Part shown: piece after piece, positions 21,271-32,083 of the stretch
Layout: each line of letters begins with the position of its first letter
How positions within the stretch are numbered: position 1 is the first letter of the stretch
Assembly (NCBI RefSeq): GCF_010389155.1
Contig: NC_057769.1
Coordinates: 24,552,735 to 24,616,734 of the forward strand
DNA: 64,000 nt
Origin: Erigeron canadensis
Lineage: Eukaryota; Streptophyta; Magnoliopsida; Asterales; Asteraceae
Direction of reading: 5' to 3'
Translations under genes and position numbers: made by a program
The notes under the pieces: generated by a model
Seen by the model: only the letters and a program-made list of their open reading frames with translations
What the model was told of the DNA's origin: nothing
The model's database searches: none

Positions 21271-22631
21271 TTGTGTTTGGTTGTGTTTGATGGACAAGAT
21301 GTACTTGAGACAATAGGGTGGACAATTGAGGTGCAATGTGTACAAGTGCAATAAACGGGTACTTTATGTACTTAATGAGAATTGAATGACATGAGAACAA
21401 TTTAGGAACATTGATGAACTTGTTTGACATTTTAGAACTTAATGGCTACTTGTTGATGTCCATATTTTTTGTTCTCGTGCATTACATGTGTTCTAGCTAT
21501 GGTATAATTTGTGCAATGGATACGTGTGGGTCTAGGTTTGCGCTACGAGCCAACGTAAATTGAATAATTGTGCCTTTTAAGGACTTATTGTAAGTGTGTT
21601 CCTTGTTAATTATCTTTGTTCATAATGCGAATGGATTTGGCTTTAGATCCTTGTCATTTGCTCCTACGAACTCACCAACCTAGTGTTGACTTTGTTTAGT
21701 ACACTTTTCAGGTTTTTCAAGAGAATCCAAGATTTTTCGGTTGATTGATGTTTGTGCTAGAGTTTAGGGCTTGGACTTACATGGATCCAGGATTCATTTG
21801 CCCGTATTTTGCATTATGCATTATGTACTTGTTTGTTGTTGTTGGATTCACCGAATCCCCTCTATTTCATATAGTTCATGTTCTACGATAATCCCATGCA
21901 TACGCTATATCTTTTCAGTAATATTTCGAGCCTAGCTCGGGGTGTTACACCCGACACACTTGTTTCCTTTTACTTGTCCCTACGAACTCACCAACTTTAT
22001 GTTGACCCGTTTTAGTACACTTTTCAGGTGACAGCTTAGCTCCAGGACGTATTGGATGATTGTTTGATTTTTTATGCTAGAATTGGACTTGGACTCCTTG
22101 GATCCGTAATTCATTATTCCCGACTAGGGGATTATGCTTATGTGTGATCCGGTTACTTGCTCTATTGAATGGTTCGTATGGATTACTTGATCCTTTACAT
22201 GCATTTAGATTTACTCTACATAATTTCCATGTCGTGTTGTGCTTTTCTAAGTGATACCCCATGATTACGCCTTGTTGGGGTGTTACACTCAACCTCCTAT
22301 TTTGGTTATATGATATATTGTAAGTTTTAGGTTCTTATAACCCAAGTATAAAATGAAAGTGTCCAACCTATTTTATATTTTAGTTATTTACTAGATTATA
22401 TGACGCGTAATACGTGAATATATATAACAAAAAATTGCATGATTTATATATATATTTATATATATATAAAGCTTGAGTGATCAAAATATTTATATTATAT
22501 TTGTATCATTTTATTATTAACAAATATAAATAAAAGATGTTAGAAATTTAGTGATGTTGTCATTTTTATAACTTTTTACTTTTGATTATCCTAGACACTA
22601 TATGTTGATATGTTTTATCTATATCTATATT

Positions 22632-22951
22632 TCTATACTATATAATAAGGCAAATGACTCTTTTTTTTTCTTTATAAGTTAAGCCTTTAAAAACCCAAAA
22701 ATACACCTCTCCTTTATTTACTAATTTAAACATTTTCACCAAATATATCTATAACATTCTTGATGAAATAATCTACAATATAGATCTCTTAACCCTTAAA
22801 ATAACTACATTGTCACCTTAAACATCAATTACCTTTACATTCACCACTATTACCACCTCCACCGTTGTCGCCACATGTCACCACCACCTCCGCTACCCGC
22901 CTTCACAACCACTACCCCCACCGCCGTCATGTTGTGTCGGCATAAGTCTAG
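22632..22951 (+). mobile_element. Mini-Helitron copy 4
   Basis: Starts TCTATACTATATAATAAGG, the family 5' end. It contains CATCAATTACCTTTACATTCACC and a CCACC-rich 3' part, and ends near CTAG at 22948-22951. The terminal hairpin has diverged. Confidence 0.55.
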
Positions 22952-23829
22952 GTTTAACTATCATAAGATATTAACGATGTAAATTTAAATCCTTATAACT
23001 ATAACCAATATTAACATGTAATTTTTTACATCGTTATAGTTAAAAGTATTTAAAAAAAATAACGATTTTTAAAAAATAATATAAAGTTTATTAATTATTC
23101 TTCAAAATTTATGTCATTAAATTAATTACTTTTTATAAAATGTAGAAAATTACCTTCCATAATTAATGACCATATCTAAAATATATTAAATTAAAAATAA
23201 ATCTAAAAAAGTTATAAAAGATATATTACATTATCATTCTGAACTTTTAATTAAAAGTTGAGCTATATTCAAAAGTCCAAATTTCCCAGGCCATTTTAGA
23301 ATTAAAGTTTCTCTTTTATATACATTTGGAGATTGTTTTAACTTGTTTTTAACAAATAGTAATTTTAATTTTATTATCTTAATATATACTAAAGGTAACT
23401 GACCTAACCTCAATTAACCAATCACAATTCTTAATTTCTCTAATCTAATGAAATTAACACATGTCATAATATAATTTACACTTTTTTTTTCATCATCACT
23501 TTACACTTTTAAACTTTTTTCTTAAAATAATAATTTTATTGAAATAAAATACATAAAATAAAAACCTCATGTTTATCCCAAATATGCAACTAATTAAATA
23601 ATTTAAAAAATATCTTTTTAATAAATAAAAAACTCAACTTTGCGTACAATTAGTCTTTGTCCAATTATAATTATTACTTATTCAAGTTATTTTTAATTAT
23701 AACTTATCAAAATATCAATGATTATATATATATATATATATATATAACTAATAACAACTATATGATTTAAAAATTTTCATGAAAAAGAAATACCATAACA
23801 AAAATTACAAGAATTTTTTTTTAATTGTG

Positions 23830-24012
23830 TTAAGAAAACAGTTACAACAACAAGCCTTGACATGAGGTTTTTTCTTTTTAACATCGAGTTAGTAATTAGT
23901 AGTTAACAGATAGCATTCGAGACATGCACCACAGAGACATCCATTTGAGCAGTATGCGAAGCTCGAACCACATGTCTGAGATGAAACTCAGGACTCTCGA
24001 CCCCCCCCCCCT
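23830..24012 (-). mobile_element. SINE-like element, family 2, copy 1
   Basis: The minus strand has a B-box-like GTGGTTCGAGCTTC and, downstream, TTACTAACTCGATGTTAAAAAG, matched by the copy at 63705-63890. A poly-C run adjoins it. The A box is not clear. Confidence 0.35.
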
Positions 24013-24489
24013 CCAAAAAATAAATAAATAAATAATCCACTTATACAAATGTAGAAAGTAGGATTCAATACGTGATGGATTTTTCAGTATTACATTCTGT
24101 TATTTTGATTTTCATTACATTATTTAAATTTACATTTACCGGTTTGTTTTTTCATAATTTTAACTACAATCTTTATACTTGAATTCACTGACTTACTCGT
24201 TCACAACTTTTTTTGAGTTATACATATTTAATTTAATTTTTAATATGTGATAAACAGTCAGTGTATTTGACACGAGGCTAAATCAAGTTGTTAATCTAAA
24301 GTGAAAAGTCGCTTTTGTATTTATTTTGTCGAATTATATATATTGTAATTTAATTTTGGGTACATCGTATTGGATAGTACCCAACAAAATGAGCCTACTT
24401 TCTTTCGAACCGTACTTTTGAGACTTGAGTGAATTACGAACTCGTATCGCAAATTTGTACCGAAACAAACCGTGACTTAAGTTACTATG

Positions 24490-25390
24490 GCTCCACTAAC
24501 TCAGTTTTTTTTATTAAAGAATTCAACAGTAATGGGGTTAGATTTGACTATTGGGCTATTGGCCCATAATGTCTCGCTACCCAACAACCTTAATGCTACA
24601 AGATGGAATAAACTCGTCCCCCGCAAGATTAATATTCATGCCTGGAGAGTTTTGTTGAATAGAATTCCTGACTCGAAGTGATCTGGTGAGTAAAGGCGTT
24701 GATTTACCTTTAATCCTTTGCCCATTGTGTGATCAAGCTACGGAATCAAGTGAGCACGTTTTTGGAGCTTGTAATGTTGCTAGAAGAATATTGGAATTGA
24801 TTTCCAAATGGTTAGGAATTCCTTTATATTTATCTCATGGACCTTCTGATCTTCTTTCATTAAATGACAATATGCCGATTTCCTTGGATAAGAAGAATAT
24901 TATTGAAGCTATAGTATTTTGCGGGTGGTGTGGTCTATGTGGAAGTATCGAAACGAGAAGGTGTTTTCACCCAGGAAATTGCACAATCAGTATCTCTTCG
25001 ATCTTATTGTTACTCATTCTTATTCGTGGTCTTCTAGTATGTGTAAGAAGAAGTTTCTTGAATGGAGTGGTTGCAAAATTCCCTTCTTGTCTTGTAGTTT
25101 CCGTTATTCTTCAGGCTTATACGGGTTGCTTCAAAAACAGCACGAACTGAACACCGGTGGCTCGGCCTCCATTGGTTAAGGATTTTTCTCGTATCTCAGG
25201 TCACTGTAATTGGCACGAGTTTTGTTATATCATTTTTGTTACCTTCACAATTCAAGCCTCGAGAAATGTTTAGAATAGTTACAGTGTTGATTTCTAGATA
25301 TTGTAATTGTTCCTGTATTACCTTGGGCTACTAGTAAGTTGCTAGTGCCCTTTTAAATTTAATATATATTGTCGTTCTAAAAAAAATATA
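24490..25390 (+). pseudogene. LINE (L1-type) 3' end with zf-RVT domain
   Basis: Encodes the C-terminal zinc-binding domain of a LINE reverse-transcriptase protein: TRWNKLVPRKINIHAWRVLL, then in another frame GVDLPLILCPLCDQATESSEHVF (Cys-x2-Cys, His). The rest is split by two frameshifts (near 24670 and 24930), the last frame reading VWSMWKYRNEKVFSP. It ends in a non-coding tail with TTGGGCTACTAGTAAGTTGC and a short A-rich stretch at about 25378-25386. It is a 5'-truncated, dead copy, the usual form for LINE insertions. Confidence 0.7.
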
Positions 25391-26800
25391 ATATATACCT
25401 TTAATGGTTTATTGTTGGATTCAGTTTGTTTGATTATAAATACTCTGTGTTTTTCCTATTTTATAAAGTTTTTTAAATTTTTAGGAGAGTTTTAATTAGA
25501 AAAATAATAAATAAACTTAATTCATATACCTAAATATCACTCTAAAACTCTAAAAATTGGATTGTAAATTTTTTTTACCAATGTCATCATTATTTGACAC
25601 TTTTTTTTTTGAACAGTTGCTTATTTGACATTTAAGTGATTGATTTATCATTATTTTTTATTGTTAAGACAAATGACATGCTGGAAGGGATAGGACAATT
25701 TAAATTTGATAGAACAATCATTATACTTCGTAATATAAGAAAATAAAAGTCAGTTAGTTGAGAACGTAAAAACTATTTCAATACATTATAATTCCTGTTT
25801 TCCTATGTAGAAGTTTAAAAGGTAATTTTTAATATATAAAGTATTACTTTTTATACAAGTAATAAGCCGTTAAGGTTATTAGCATTTTATGTGAAAAGAA
25901 CAAAACTAAACCTTAACAAAACACACATTAAAACTAGCCATAGACTTAGCTACATAGAATACTCAATGTTCATGACTTGCACCCACTTCGGAATGAGTTG
26001 TGTTGTTGATGACCATGTACATTTTCTTCACCATTATCTTCAATCAGATGAAAATTCTGGAGTAAGAATACCGACATTCTTACTCACCAATTCAAAGATA
26101 TGGTTTAGTAAGCAGTTTTCCTTTGTTAACAGTCTAAACTTTCTCTCTAATGTCAAATCCTTATTTCCACATGTTTCATAAATATTAGAAGTAGTTGCAT
26201 TTAGATTAGTATCCGGATACAACAAATTAAATGCTTTTGATCCATTTCCATAAACTCCTTTTTTTTTCCTTTTACCACCAACTGATTCATCAATCACGAG
26301 ACCCAACCTCTTTAGATTCACAATGTGCCAAAATTCTTCCCTCAAACGCAACATATTATCCTACAATTATCACATACAATGATATAAGTATGATTAATTT
26401 AACAAACAAACTATAACAAGGTTTTTAAATTAAAAATTACATTGATTTCTTTTGATCTTGCATTACAAAAAGTGAGGTTATCATGATCTTTGGTGTGAGT
26501 ATACAATAAAAGTTCAATTTTCTGTAGGTGCACGACCCAATATAGCTACCTATAATAAAAGGAGACATTAATAAGAAAGTTGGACCGAAATGGACTTGGA
26601 CGGGGTTATGGGCCGTTGTAAATGTCATTGTGGATAGTTGTAAAATGGGCTTGTGGGCTGCTGTTTGTACTCAAAGTCTAACCTACGAACTTTGTAAACC
26701 AGCTGTAGGCCTGTAACATACTAACATATAAAAACTTTTGTATACAGTAAATCTGCTGTACTAAAATACATTAAATCTGAAATAATAATAATCATGTTAA
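25391..26800. other. AT-rich spacer, one unexplained open frame
   Basis: A minus-strand frame at 26354-26040 (104 codons, basic KRKKK stretch in the middle) is open but I recognise no family and see no flanking exons. No other feature supported. Confidence 0.35.
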
Positions 26801-28175
26801 GTAGAATCAACAGAATCAGGTCATCCTCCTTTTTATATGTACATTACGACTCAAACGCTATTATCTAACTCTTTTTTCATTTATTTTAAAAATGCATAAT
26901 TAAAAACATCATGAAGTAATTGTGCACCTTATTCTTAAAGAGTTGGCACGTTTCAAATAGAAATGAAGCACTTAGTGACAGTAACATAATCTAACATAAC
27001 GAACATTAAAAAGTAATAAAAAAGAAATGTCTATAAATATATCTAGCCGAGATATAGAAATACCTTATTAATTTAAACGGTGAAAGCATCGCCGATAGAT
27101 CCAAACCAATAACACTTTTTTTCGGGTCCAAAACCAAACCCAAAAACAAAACAAACTCCTCTTATGTCCGTGAGTAAAAAAAGTTTCCAAACACAAGCAT
27201 ATATTTGGCCGGTGAGGAGGTAGACTAAGAACATATATTTTTGATGAACATATATTTGTGATGAAAGTTATCGATTTCACATACATATATGACTCACCGA
27301 CCCACACCTATATGTTAACTGTAACTATTTCTTTTTATTGATTGAAAGTGATAATAAAGTAGATAACACCATCCCATATTTATACTACTTATAGGAAAAG
27401 AATAAATTACTAACCCATTAATTTTTACCCCTACTTCCATGATTTACTCACAATCGGTTTTAATCGACCAAAAAATATGGACAACTAGTTAGACTATTCT
27501 AATAATTTCACCACATGGAAAATTAAATGAAGCAATAAAACTTAATTAACTATGACATTTATTTTAACATACATAAACAAACAAACAAATATTTTGTGAT
27601 AATCGGGGTCTGATTTGATCTAATCTATTATATAAGCTTTTAATACTTTGATGGTTTTATTATCACAACCAAATCTTGTTACCATAAAGAACACACTAAG
27701 GAAGAAAAGTTGTTTAACAATATCATTATATCAAGAATCTCCATCTAGCTTGCTAGAAACTTGAGTTTGCATTCCGGGTTTCCCATAGTCTGCATTGTTC
27801 TCGAGCTTTTCTTTAAGGAATTGCTGAGCCAGATCTTCAACCTTGCTCAAAATACCATCACCAGATTCATTATAGCACCACTATCTTTGAAGCTATCCAC
27901 TTGAAGTGGTTGCCTAATGAAATTTCATTGTCGGTTTCACTATAAACGTTTTTCATTGACCTAATGAAATTTCAAAATTTGTATATAATTGCATCATAAA
28001 TTTTTTTTATTGTAGTGGCTCTCCATCAAACTCTCAAAATTAATTAGATATGGCCATAAAACTCTTAAAACTTGTACACATATGGTCAATAGAAAATCCA
28101 AATTTTGATTAATGACCGACAGCTTTTGAAAGTTTATGGTCATTATAAAGCAAACTTTGAAGTGACTTGATTACT
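26801..28175. repeat. Segmental duplication, copy 2 (uninterrupted)
   Basis: About 1.37 kb matching 13001-13800 plus 15490-16060. This copy lacks the LINE/Helitron insertion and so shows the older arrangement. Confidence 0.75.
27740..27895 (-). pseudogene. Metacaspase exon-2 fragment (copy 2)
   Basis: Same piece of the metacaspase linker as at 15590-15745 (CTTGCTAGAAACTTG, then GGGTTTCCCATAGTCTGCAT). It lies 0.7 kb downstream of the intact gene on the same strand. Confidence 0.75.
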
Positions 28176-28558
28176 TATTTACCTATTAAATGAAAACGTC
28201 GATAATATATTCATAATAACTATAAAGTTAAGGGTTTTGTTAAACGCAGTTCTTCAGGTTGTCGTTAAAACGCATTAAATAATTGACACTTACAATAAAA
28301 ATTTAGGCCTAAACTTTTGATGTAAAAATATAATTTTTTTATGAACATTAAACTCGGCCCTAATGGGTATTTAATATTAATAATTACCATAATGAGTATA
28401 CCAAGACAGAACGGTTGTTTGATCATGATTTTTTTTTTAATGTTAACTTACAATAAATTAACGCTACCCAAATTAGGTAGTCACAACACAATTAAGATCA
28501 TATGTAATAAGCTTGATAAACTTAGCATTGTACCATTTGGGCCTTAGGGGTACTAAAA
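28176..28558. other. Downstream flank of the metacaspase
   Basis: AT-rich, no gene. It contains a TTTTGTTAAACGCAGTTCTTC segment resembling segments near 54205 and 57820 (a low-copy repeat), and should hold the 3' UTR and polyadenylation signals of the metacaspase. Confidence 0.4.
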
Positions 28559-30944
28559 TCAACAAATGAAAGAAGCATCAGCATGTTTATCCTCACAATA
28601 AAGGCCTGGTCTTTGCTTGAACCCTTGTTTCTTCATCAAGTCCCTAGCTTTCATCACTAGCTCGCGATTAGTTAACTTAGCATCCGATTCCTCAACGATG
28701 GTCTGAATTGCATGGCTAAGAGCACCATAAGATTCAGCCTTACCAGCAGATGGGGTGGCATCTGCAGATGTTTGATCAGTTTGGCAACCACTAATCAAAA
28801 TCCCATTTTCAGGTAACTTCTTTTTCTTTGATCCTGCATATGCATCTTGCTTGCCAGAAACTTGTGTTTCCATCGCGGGTTTCCCATAATCTGCATTGTT
28901 CTCAAGCTTTTCCTTTAGGAATTGCTGAGCCAGGTCTCCAATCTTGCCCAAAAGACCACCACTGCCTTCACCACCAGATTCGTTATTAGCACCACTTCCT
29001 TGGAAGCTGTCCATGAGCACCTTCATGAACTTCTTCACCTTTGGAGTCGAATCTTCTCCAAACAAATCAAATAAAGTTGGTCTCACATTACCAACATTTA
29101 TATTCTCATTCCCGGTTTTTTGTTTTAGTATATCCAAGACAGTCTCAAGAGGCAGTGCTCGATTTTTGATGGTTGAACCTTCCACCAACTCGTCACCAGC
29201 ATTGTCACGGTGAAATGCAGAATGAATTGCATCTCCAGTCTTTTGTATTATATTCCCAACAAATCCTAAATTCGAACTATCCTCTCCCTTTTCGTTTGAG
29301 TCATCTTTGCAGCTCTCACCAATCTGTTCTTTAGCATCATCAATGAGTCCACCACTATGGCATGAATCTGATACAATAGTTATCCTGCAACCATGAGGTA
29401 CTTTATCCACAAGCTCCCTGAAGTCATCATCTAAAAATGCACCAATATAATTAATCGTGACACAAGTTCAAAATCGAAAAATTATCACATATTAGAAATC
29501 AATTGAGACATACAATTAGTTGCTTTGCTAAAAACTCTGCTATTCAAAAGAAAAAAAAATGTATTTGGAATAATGTCTAGCCAGAAGTCATATTTTTGTA
29601 TATGGTTATTGCCGTCAACACTTTGGCTAATGTATTGAAAGTTAAACCGAAATTTTGGTTTAAAATGTTAGAAAGTATTTATGTGTATGGTTGTCAATCG
29701 GGTTCTGGTTGCAGGTAGAAAATCATTGACGCTAACAGACCCACTAAACTTTCACGGCAGAAATTTCACCCTGCCTGTCAATGCAAACCCAAACCATCAA
29801 CCTGAAAAAAATTGGGTCGGCGGGTCGAGTTTTGTGGTTGGCGCGGGTCACATGGGTTGGTGCATTGGCAGGTTGATTTTAGGTCATATGGGTCGTGTAC
29901 TCGTGGTTGACGGGTTGATTTCAGATGAAATGGGTTGTGGGTTAGCGGATCAAATGGGTTGGTGAGTCGACTTATTAGAAAAAATTAATAAACTTAGAAT
30001 ATCTTCGGGTTGTTGGCTTGACTTAACATTAATGGTCAACCCAAACCCGACATGAAAAACCAGATTAGTGGATTGGCGGATTAATGGGTCGAGAATTCAC
30101 AACCCTAACTCAGTTTTTTCAGGTTGGGTTTCATGTTGGATTGATATTGACATCCCAGGTATATGTCTAGTCAAAGGCGGTAGCTGAAAAAAATTCAAAA
30201 GATGACATAGTTAAAATAAAAATTAAGAAAAAAATCAAAAGGGGTCAAATATTATTGATCCATATGAAAATTATAAAAAGTACATGTCAAAATCAAAATT
30301 TCAAAGGGGTGTCCATATGAAATCTATGATGAGGCGAGTATATTCATATATTAAGTGTAATTTGTTCATTATAGCAAAGATTATATCAAGCAAAATGTTT
30401 AATTTTACATTTTAGATGATAATTACTAATTAATTAAATTTCTTAAGGAAAAACGTCGATTCAATATTCACAGATTGAATAATAGTTAACCTTGATAATT
30501 CCTTTGTGGCATAATAGGTACGATACCCCTAATATAACGGGAAATTTCATACTAACAAAATAAGTAATCCATATAAAGTAAATAAAAGGATGTCATACCG
30601 GTTATAAGGTTCATGTCACATGGAACAATGCACTCATCATAACCGGTATCATCATCTTCACCGGTCTCAGCAGGGAGTCGAGTTCCATGGCCACTATAAT
30701 GAACAAAGAGAAAGTCCCCGGATTCAGCTGATCCAACGAGATCAGATAAAGCATTGCGAATGTTACGACCTGTGGGCTGAGTAAATGAATCGTCCATATC
30801 AATGAGGACCTTAATGTCACCTTCCGCAAAGCCATAACGATCAATCAAACAACGATGCATTCTTTTGACATCATTTGTGCATCCTTTGAGCTCTGCTTTC
30901 GTCCCCGTGTAGCTACATCCTATCAATACCGCCTTTTTCCCCAT
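28559..30944 (-). CDS. MC4-like: Type II metacaspase (MC4/MC5-like), intact
   Basis: A calcium-dependent cysteine protease of the caspase fold, cleaving after Arg or Lys; family members act in wound and stress responses and cell death in the cytosol. Exon 1 (30944-30599) and exon 2 (29430-28559) flank a 1,168-bp GT-AG intron in phase 1. The product has 405 residues, near the 400-420 usual for MC4/MC5. The start is [14 protein letters not shown], the conserved type II opening; a Met five codons upstream is ignored. The p20 part has VHYSGHG (catalytic His86) and SDSCHSGG (catalytic Cys139), the same numbering as Arabidopsis MC4. No N-terminal prodomain or LSD1 finger is present, and a long linker (about 145-280) separates p20 from p10 ([17 protein letters not shown]), both type II traits. 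Lys204 in IKNRALP is the probable self-cleavage site by analogy. No breaks are seen. Confidence 0.93.
29690..30170. repeat. GGGTTG/GGGTCG-rich repeat in metacaspase intron
   Basis: The intron block begins near GGTTGTCAATCGGGTT and ends near ATTGACATCCC, roughly inverted termini, with an interior rich in CGGGTTG and GGGTCG words. It is probably a hAT-type MITE. The target duplication is not clear. Confidence 0.4.
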
Positions 30945-32083
30945 TATATATAAAATCAACTATGTTGGAATATATATTGTAAATAAAATATGATCACGGT
31001 GATTGAATTTCTGCAGTTTTATTTTCGAATGAATCATGAACAATAAAAGATACAATGATATTACTATATATGGAAATATGGTTATGGATGCGTTTGAAAA
31101 TGTCTAATGCCCGAATTTTCTACTCCTAATAAAAGGAAAAAAAAAACTCGTTATTTGTGAATATTAGATTTTAATTTAGACCCGGAGGAAAGAGTGACCA
31201 TTTACCATGTTTAAAGCATTTATATTGGTTCAATACGAGAGACTGTAACTTTAGAGGATCGTTTTTAACTCATAATTCAAGTACGCATGTATAAAAGATA
31301 AACCAAACCGAAATCTGTTGGAATTAATATGACTTCAAATGTTCTAATCTGTTGGAATATGACTTTGTGTCGATCATTTTTCTAATGTTTTGACATGATA
31401 GATAGTTTCATTTCCTAAAAAGCAACAAATATATTTACGAGTAACATCTTTTTAGGATTCGGTTTGTTTCTTATGTTTCGAGTATAACAATTTAACCTAG
31501 GTTGAATCAGAAAACACAACGTACGTTTTTGATGGACATGGTAAATGAATTTATTTCGTACCGCACATAATACACTTTTGTGAACTAACGCAAAAAAATA
31601 ATAAAAAATAAATAAAATAAAATAAAAAGTTGCCCTCTAACAAACACTAATGCTGCCAGTTGAGACCATTTATGTGGGTTCGATAAATGCCACTTCTCTA
31701 AAGCTTTAATGAGGCTAACTGAACTAGTCCCAGCAAAGCTAACTGGACTAGTTCGCACTGCTTTTGCGTTGGCCGGCGCTTTTAGCACCTAGATGCTGAT
31801 AATTTTCAACAAGCTTGAACCCCAGTTTCCAGATTTAGATTTGTATTAAGATAACCAACTCAAAGGACAAAACAAGAAGAGATTAAGATCAGTGCAAGTC
31901 GTATCAAGAAACGCATGCATCATTTACATATTAGCACTTGCGTGAAAGTATGAGATCTCTCTCAAAATACCCCATCACCACAATCCACGTGGCGCTGGTG
32001 TATTTTACATACATGTATGTTTTGTGAATAGAACAAATATGTATTTACATTGTTCCCGTGGTAGTGAAAGTATGAGATCTATC
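30945..32083. other. Spacer between callose synthase and metacaspase
   Basis: It holds the metacaspase promoter and 5' leader (right of 30944) and the callose synthase 3' UTR (left of 32084). A 17-bp direct repeat GTGAAAGTATGAGATCT occurs at about 31943 and 32065. The 67-codon frame at 31788-31585 shows no family features. Confidence 0.45.

Larger units (their letters stand above)
18779..21949 (+). mobile_element. Inner solo LTR, 3.17 kb, nested in the outer LTR
   Basis: Begins TGTAACATTCGTG and ends GGGTGTTACA. It follows the outer LTR in block order: leader with CT-rich tract, GGTAAGT-like site, CCAATCAAGGTGAGTT followed by GATTCGGGCTGAAAAGTGTA, hairpin element, then CTACGAACTCACCAAC near the end. 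The 5-bp flanks I read (ATCTA and CCCGA) do not match, so its exact ends or insertion history remain uncertain. No coding capacity. Confidence 0.65.
16224..22292 (+). mobile_element. Outer solo LTR, about 2.9 kb, split by an inner LTR
   Basis: Starts TGTAACATTCGC at 16229 and ends GGGTGTTACA at 22287, with the 5-bp target duplication CTCAA on both sides (16224-16228, 22288-22292). The terminal TG...CA and the TGTAACA/TGTTACA inverted ends are LTR features. No gag or pol frame is present, so it is a solo LTR. Its own sequence is 16229-18778 plus 21950-22287. Pyrimidine-rich leader sequence and a GGTAAGTAAAA donor-like site near 16695 suggest a transcribed, spliced leader. Confidence 0.75.
22293..24480. 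other. AT-rich intergenic DNA with Helitron and SINE
   Basis: Apart from the Helitron (22632-22951) and the SINE-like segment (23830-24012), the stretch holds only AT-rich sequence with (TA)n tracts (for example 23725-23748). No gene seen. Confidence 0.5.

Noticed and set aside
24001..24012. Poly-C run as a possible assembly break
   Set aside because: It adjoins the B-box-like end of a SINE-type element and flanking sequence continues normally; no evidence of a misjoin.
31585..31788. A 67-codon frame between the two host genes
   Set aside because: No homology recognised, a hydrophobic low-complexity end, and position in the 3' flank of the callose synthase.
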